Part shown: piece after piece, positions 34,226-37,088 of the stretch
Layout of the letters: each line of letters starts with the position of its first letter
Position numbering within the stretch: position 1 is the stretch's first letter
Assembly: GCF_000877395.1 (NCBI RefSeq)
Contig: NZ_JYFE01000035.1
Coordinates: forward strand, 1 to 37,088
Length of the DNA: 37,088 nucleotides
Direction of reading: 5' to 3'
DNA from: Jannaschia aquimarina
GTDB taxonomy: Bacteria; Pseudomonadota; Alphaproteobacteria; Rhodobacterales; Rhodobacteraceae
Made by a program: the position numbers and the translations under genes
Notes under the pieces: generated by a model
What the model was told of the DNA's origin: nothing
Seen by the model: the letters and a program-made list of their open reading frames with translations, nothing else
Database searches by the model: none

Positions 34226-35740
34226 ATGGAACTCGGATTCACCAATGCGGCCTACGTGGTCGCGGGCGTCCTCTTCATCCTGTCGCTGGGCGGCCTGTCG
34301 TCCCAGGAGAGCGCCAAGCGCGCCATCTGGTACGGCATCGTTGGCATGGCCATCGCCGTGCTGGCCACGCTGGTCGGACCCGGCGCGGGGCTCTGGCCCC
34401 TCTCGCTGATCCTGATCGGATTGGGCGGCGCCATCGGCTACCAGCTCGCCACGCGGGTGCAGATGACCCAGATGCCGGAGCTGGTCGCGGCCATGCACTC
34501 CCTCGTGGGTCTCGCCGCCGTCTTCGTTGGCCTGAACGCCCATGTGGAGATCGGCCGCGTCGCCGCCGCCTTCGCCGAGGCTGGCCTGCCCTTCCCCCGC
34601 GCCTATGACGAGACGCCGGAGATCGCGCTCGCTTCCGCGGCCGTGGTGGAGCAGTTCCGCGGCTTCGGCGCCGTGGTCGCCAAGAAGATCCCGGTCGAGA
34701 TCACCATTCTCCAGATCGAACTCGCGCTCGGCGTCTGGATCGGCGCGATCACCTTCACCGGCTCTGTCATCGCCTACGGCAAGCTCTCGGGCAATGCGAG
34801 CCTCCTGCCCGTCAAGATCGACACCGCCGCCAAGCAGCTTCCGGGCGGGCACGCGCTGAACGCCGGCGCTGCCATTCTCTCGGTGATCTGCCTGTTCTGG
34901 TATCTCGGCTCGGGCAGCGCATTGCCGCTGATCGTCCTGACGCTGGCCGCGCTCTTCATCGGCTACCACCTGATCATGGGCATCGGCGGCGCGGACATGC
35001 CGGTCGTAGTCTCGATGCTGAACTCCTATTCCGGCTGGGCCGCGGCGGCGATCGGCTTCTCTCTCGGCAACGACCTCCTGATCGTGGTCGGCGCGCTGGT
35101 CGGCTCTTCGGGCGCGATCCTCAGCTACATCATGTGCAAGGCCATGAACCGCTCTTTCGTCTCGGTCATCCTAGGCGGCTGGGGCGGCAGCGCGGGCGAG
35201 CAGATGGCCGTCGAGGGCGAACAGGTCGCCATCGACGCGGACGGTGTGACCGCCGCGCTGGACGAGGCCGACAGCATCGTCATCGTGCCGGGCTACGGCA
35301 TGGCGGTGGCCCAGGCGCAGTCCGCGGTGGCCGAACTGACCCGCAAGCTACGCGCCAAGGGCAAGGAGGTGCGCTTCGCCATCCACCCCGTCGCGGGCCG
35401 CCTGCCCGGCCACATGAACGTGCTTCTGGCCGAGGCCAAGGTGCCCTACGACATCGTGCTCGAGATGGACGAGATCAACGACGACTTCCCCGATACCGAC
35501 GTCGTCATCGTGATCGGCTCGAACGACATCGTGAACCCCGCCGCGCAGGACGATCCCAACTCGCCCATCGCCGGAATGCCGGTTCTTGAAGTGTGGAAGG
35601 CCAAGCAGGTCTTCGTCTCGAAGCGCGGCCAGGGCACCGGCTATTCCGGCATCGAGAACCCGCTCTTCTTCAAGGACAACACGCGGATGTTCTACGGGGA
35701 CGCTAAGGCCAGCGTGGACGCGCTGAACGCCAAACTCTGA
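34226..35740 (+). CDS. pntB: NAD(P) transhydrogenase subunit beta
   Basis: A 504-aa beta subunit with about nine membrane helices in residues 1-305 and a C-terminal NADP(H)-binding domain. [11 protein letters not shown] (about 355-365) is the NADP(H) motif, and [20 protein letters not shown] (about 430-449) is a strong family mark. With PntA it forms the proton channel and the NADPH site. ATG 34226 lies 2 bp after the small membrane gene. A 10-bp hairpin follows the stop. Confidence 0.95.
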   Translation: MELGFTNAAYVVAGVLFILSLGGLSSQESAKRAIWYGIVGMAIAVLATLVGPGAGLWPLSLILIGLGGAIGYQLATRVQMTQMPELVAAMHSLVGLAAVFVGLNAHVEIGRVAAAFAEAGLPFPRAYDETPEIALASAAVVEQFRGFGAVVAKKIPVEITILQIELALGVWIGAITFTGSVIAYGKLSGNASLLPVKIDTAAKQLPGGHALNAGAAILSVICLFWYLGSGSALPLIVLTLAALFIGYHLIMGIGGADMPVVVSMLNSYSGWAAAAIGFSLGNDLLIVVGALVGSSGAILSYIMCKAMNRSFVSVILGGWGGSAGEQMAVEGEQVAIDADGVTAALDEADSIVIVPGYGMAVAQAQSAVAELTRKLRAKGKEVRFAIHPVAGRLPGHMNVLLAEAKVPYDIVLEMDEINDDFPDTDVVIVIGSNDIVNPAAQDDPNSPIAGMPVLEVWKAKQVFVSKRGQGTGYSGIENPLFFKDNTRMFYGDAKASVDALNAKL

Positions 35741-35748
35741 TCGGGGCC

Positions 35749-35777
35749 GGCCGGATCGTGCCGATCGCGATCCGGCC
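35749..35777 (+). terminator. Perfect hairpin after the pnt operon
   Basis: GGCCGGATCG (35749-35758) pairs with CGATCCGGCC (35768-35777) around a 9-nt loop, just after the pntB stop. There is no T-tract, so it may act with Rho or protect the mRNA end rather than terminate alone. Confidence 0.45.
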
Positions 35778-35838
35778 AGCGACGGAAATGGCGGGCCCCT
35801 GCGTGTAACGGTTTCCGACACAAAGACAGGAGACCGCC

Positions 35839-36096
35839 ATGAAACCCGTTCTGATCGCCGCCCTGATCCTGCCCCTCGCCCTGCCGGCGGGCGCCGGACC
35901 CCGCAGCCCGGACCGGATCGAGGATCGCCTCGATCGGATCGAATCCCGGATCGACCGGCGCGTCGACCGGGGTCCTCTGGACCGGATCGAGGATCGTGTG
36001 GACCGTCGTGAGGATCGCCTCGACCGCCGGATCACGCGCGGCGACGGCCGCTTCACACGCGCCGAACGCCGGTTCCTGCGCCGCGCCGTGCGCTGA
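35839..36096 (+). CDS. Small secreted repeat protein, Arg/Asp-rich
   Basis: An 85-aa protein with a signal peptide (1-20, cleaved near AGAG) and a 65-residue mature part dominated by Arg, Asp, Glu and Ile. It is made of two 21-residue units, residues 25-45 and 48-68, each starting DRIEDR, joined by PL and followed by a basic tail. The nucleotide repeat is also visible: GACCGGATCGAGGATCG occurs in both units, so the duplication is fairly recent. AGGAG lies about 7 nt before ATG 35839. The alternating charges suit a long single helix or coiled coil. No family or function is recognised. Confidence 0.65.
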   Translation: MKPVLIAALILPLALPAGAGPRSPDRIEDRLDRIESRIDRRVDRGPLDRIEDRVDRREDRLDRRITRGDGRFTRAERRFLRRAVR

Positions 36097-36104
36097 ACGC
36101 AAAA

Positions 36105-36129
36105 AGGGCCGCCCGGTCGGGGCGGCCCT
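36105..36129 (-). terminator. Rho-independent terminator shared by convergent genes
   Basis: AGGGCCGCCC (36105-36114) pairs perfectly with GGGCGGCCCT (36120-36129). On the minus strand the stem is followed by TTTTTGCG, so it ends the 36151-36615 gene; it may also act weakly for the plus-strand repeat-protein gene. Confidence 0.85.
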
Positions 36130-36150
36130 CTCTCATCCGTTCGACGATAC

Positions 36151-36615
36151 TCACATCTCGATGATGGTCTCGATTTCGTCGCGGTCGGCTTCGCTATCGC
36201 TCCCGAATGCGGCGATATACAGTTCGGCGACCTGCGCGTCGTTCAGGGTGCTCGCATCGACGTCGAACCCCTGGCGGTCCAGAAAGTTCTGCACCGAATT
36301 GACGACCGAGTTCTCGCCAGCGGGCATCAGACCCATCTCGTCGGCCTCGACCAGCACGAGACGGCGCTCGGTCACCTCGCGGGTGGCGTATTCGCCATCG
36401 ACGGCCGCACGGACCTTCTCGATCGTCTCGTCGGATTGCCCGGCGGCGTAGATCTCGATGACCTGCTCGTCGGTCAGGGTGGTCAGATCGATGTCCAGAC
36501 CGGTTTCCTGAACGATATCTTCAGCGGCCGAGAGCAGGGTCGGCGACACGCCCGTATAGGCGAAAGCGGGCGCGGCGAGGGTGGTAGCTGCGGTTGCGAT
36601 GATGAAACGGTTCAT
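36151..36615 (-). CDS. Secreted acidic protein with an internal duplication
   Basis: A 154-aa protein with a signal peptide (1-19, cleaved near AFA) and a strongly acidic mature part. Residues 34-63 and 110-142 are related: each has a helix ending in GxDxD, then the pattern S/T-T-L-x-D-x-Q-V followed by E-x-Y-x-A. The gene therefore seems to have arisen by duplication of a roughly 40-residue unit. AAGGAAAG lies about 7 nt before ATG 36615. The family is not recognised; a periplasmic or envelope role is likely from the signal peptide alone. Confidence 0.7.
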   Translation of the reverse strand: MNRFIIATAATTLAAPAFAYTGVSPTLLSAAEDIVQETGLDIDLTTLTDEQVIEIYAAGQSDETIEKVRAAVDGEYATREVTERRLVLVEADEMGLMPAGENSVVNSVQNFLDRQGFDVDASTLNDAQVAELYIAAFGSDSEADRDEIETIIEM

Positions 36616-37088
36616 GGGATCTTTCCTTTTTCTGCGCCGCCGGAAAGGCGCTCTGGCGGGCTTGAGGAGAGAACGGCGCGTGGGCCGTGCCGGTTTCGCA
36701 ACTTACCGGAAATATTCCGTGGAACGAAGCGGGTAGGCGTTGCGTTTGCGCCTCTTTCCGTTTCACCGACGAACAGACGCCCCGGCCTGCTCGGACCGGG
36801 GCGCCGCTCAAACGGTCGCCCCCCGCACCGCACAACCACCAGGGAACGACCGGAGACCCGAACACCGTCCCCGTTTCCGGCTCGATCCGGAATGTTCGGG
36901 GACGGCTCGGCGTCCGTTAGCGGATGAACCTCCCTGCCCGCGAACCGGTTCCGCCCAAACTTTCCCCTTCTCCGCCAGCGATCGTGCGGTGATCAAAGCG
37001 ACCTCATCCGACCCGTCCCGAACCCCGTTTCTTCTCGGCCCAAATACTCCCGCCGGAGGCCCGGATCGGACGGGGCTCGATGCCCCGA
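36616..37088. other. Non-coding right end with palindromes and an intergenic hairpin motif
   Basis: No gene is supported. CGGAA-ATA-TTCCG (36707-36719) is a perfect dyad about 92 bp upstream of the 36615 start and could be an operator. CGCCCCGG/CCGGGGCG (36778-36803) is a perfect 8-bp hairpin. Near the end, the minus strand reads GCCTCCGGCGGGAGTATTT (about 37060-37042), which I recall as a frequent terminator-like intergenic motif in Rhodobacteraceae. It probably ends a gene beyond the window. Confidence 0.5.

Overview
The window looks like the chromosome of a high-GC alphaproteobacterium, most likely a Rhodobacteraceae (roseobacter-type) species. It carries a complete integrative mobilizable element on its left side. 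The evidence is the family-level resemblance and layout of the right-hand genes (yidC-MOSC-yihA-argB, pntA-small membrane gene-pntB, divergent metF/metR, DUF3422) and an intergenic hairpin motif, GCCTCCGGCGGGAGTATTT on the minus strand near 37050, that I recall as frequent in that family. The genus cannot be fixed from the sequence alone.

Positions 1-14671 are the mobile element; its left end lies outside the window. Reading rightward it holds: two copies of a 113-bp-period hairpin repeat and further inverted repeats (candidate transfer origin and operator); mobC and a MobP-like relaxase; two small conserved accessory genes and a third broken by an in-frame stop; an ArdC-type antirestriction protein; an AT-rich cargo restriction-modification pair (HTH-zinc-ribbon DNA methyltransferase plus a candidate nuclease with a D-ExK signature); a roughly 800-bp non-coding stretch rich in hairpins and in TTTGTAGTACAAA-like palindromes; a low-molecular-weight phosphatase; two unrecognised genes (107 and 302 aa); a VirD4/TraG coupling protein with three small followers; and a large serine recombinase. 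No mating-pore (T4SS) genes are visible, so the element should depend on a helper for conjugation. The recombinase gene runs straight into the 3' end of a minus-strand tRNA-Ala(CGC), which marks the element/chromosome junction.

Positions 14672-37088 are chromosome. They contain the tRNA-Ala, a gamma-glutamylcyclotransferase-like gene, a divergent ScsB/DsbA-like thiol-redox pair, two overlapping hot-dog thioesterase genes, metF divergent from a MetR-like regulator, a 139-codon gene interrupted by an amber codon, an inositol-monophosphatase-family gene (suhB-like), a DUF1127-like small gene, ttcA, an EAL-domain phosphodiesterase with a degenerate GGDEF domain, the tightly coupled yidC-MOSC-yihA cluster followed by argB, DUF3422, an SDR oxidoreductase, the pntA-pntB transhydrogenase operon with a 63-aa membrane protein between the subunits, and two small secreted proteins built from internal duplications.

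The most interesting parts are the restriction-modification cargo, whose methyltransferase carries its own HTH and appears to be transcribed from a nearly leaderless promoter, and the structured non-coding DNA of the element: a family of short hairpins with similar GCGAAG-like loops and a cluster of GTAGTAC palindromes. Two independent in-frame TAG codons in otherwise intact genes also deserve checking.
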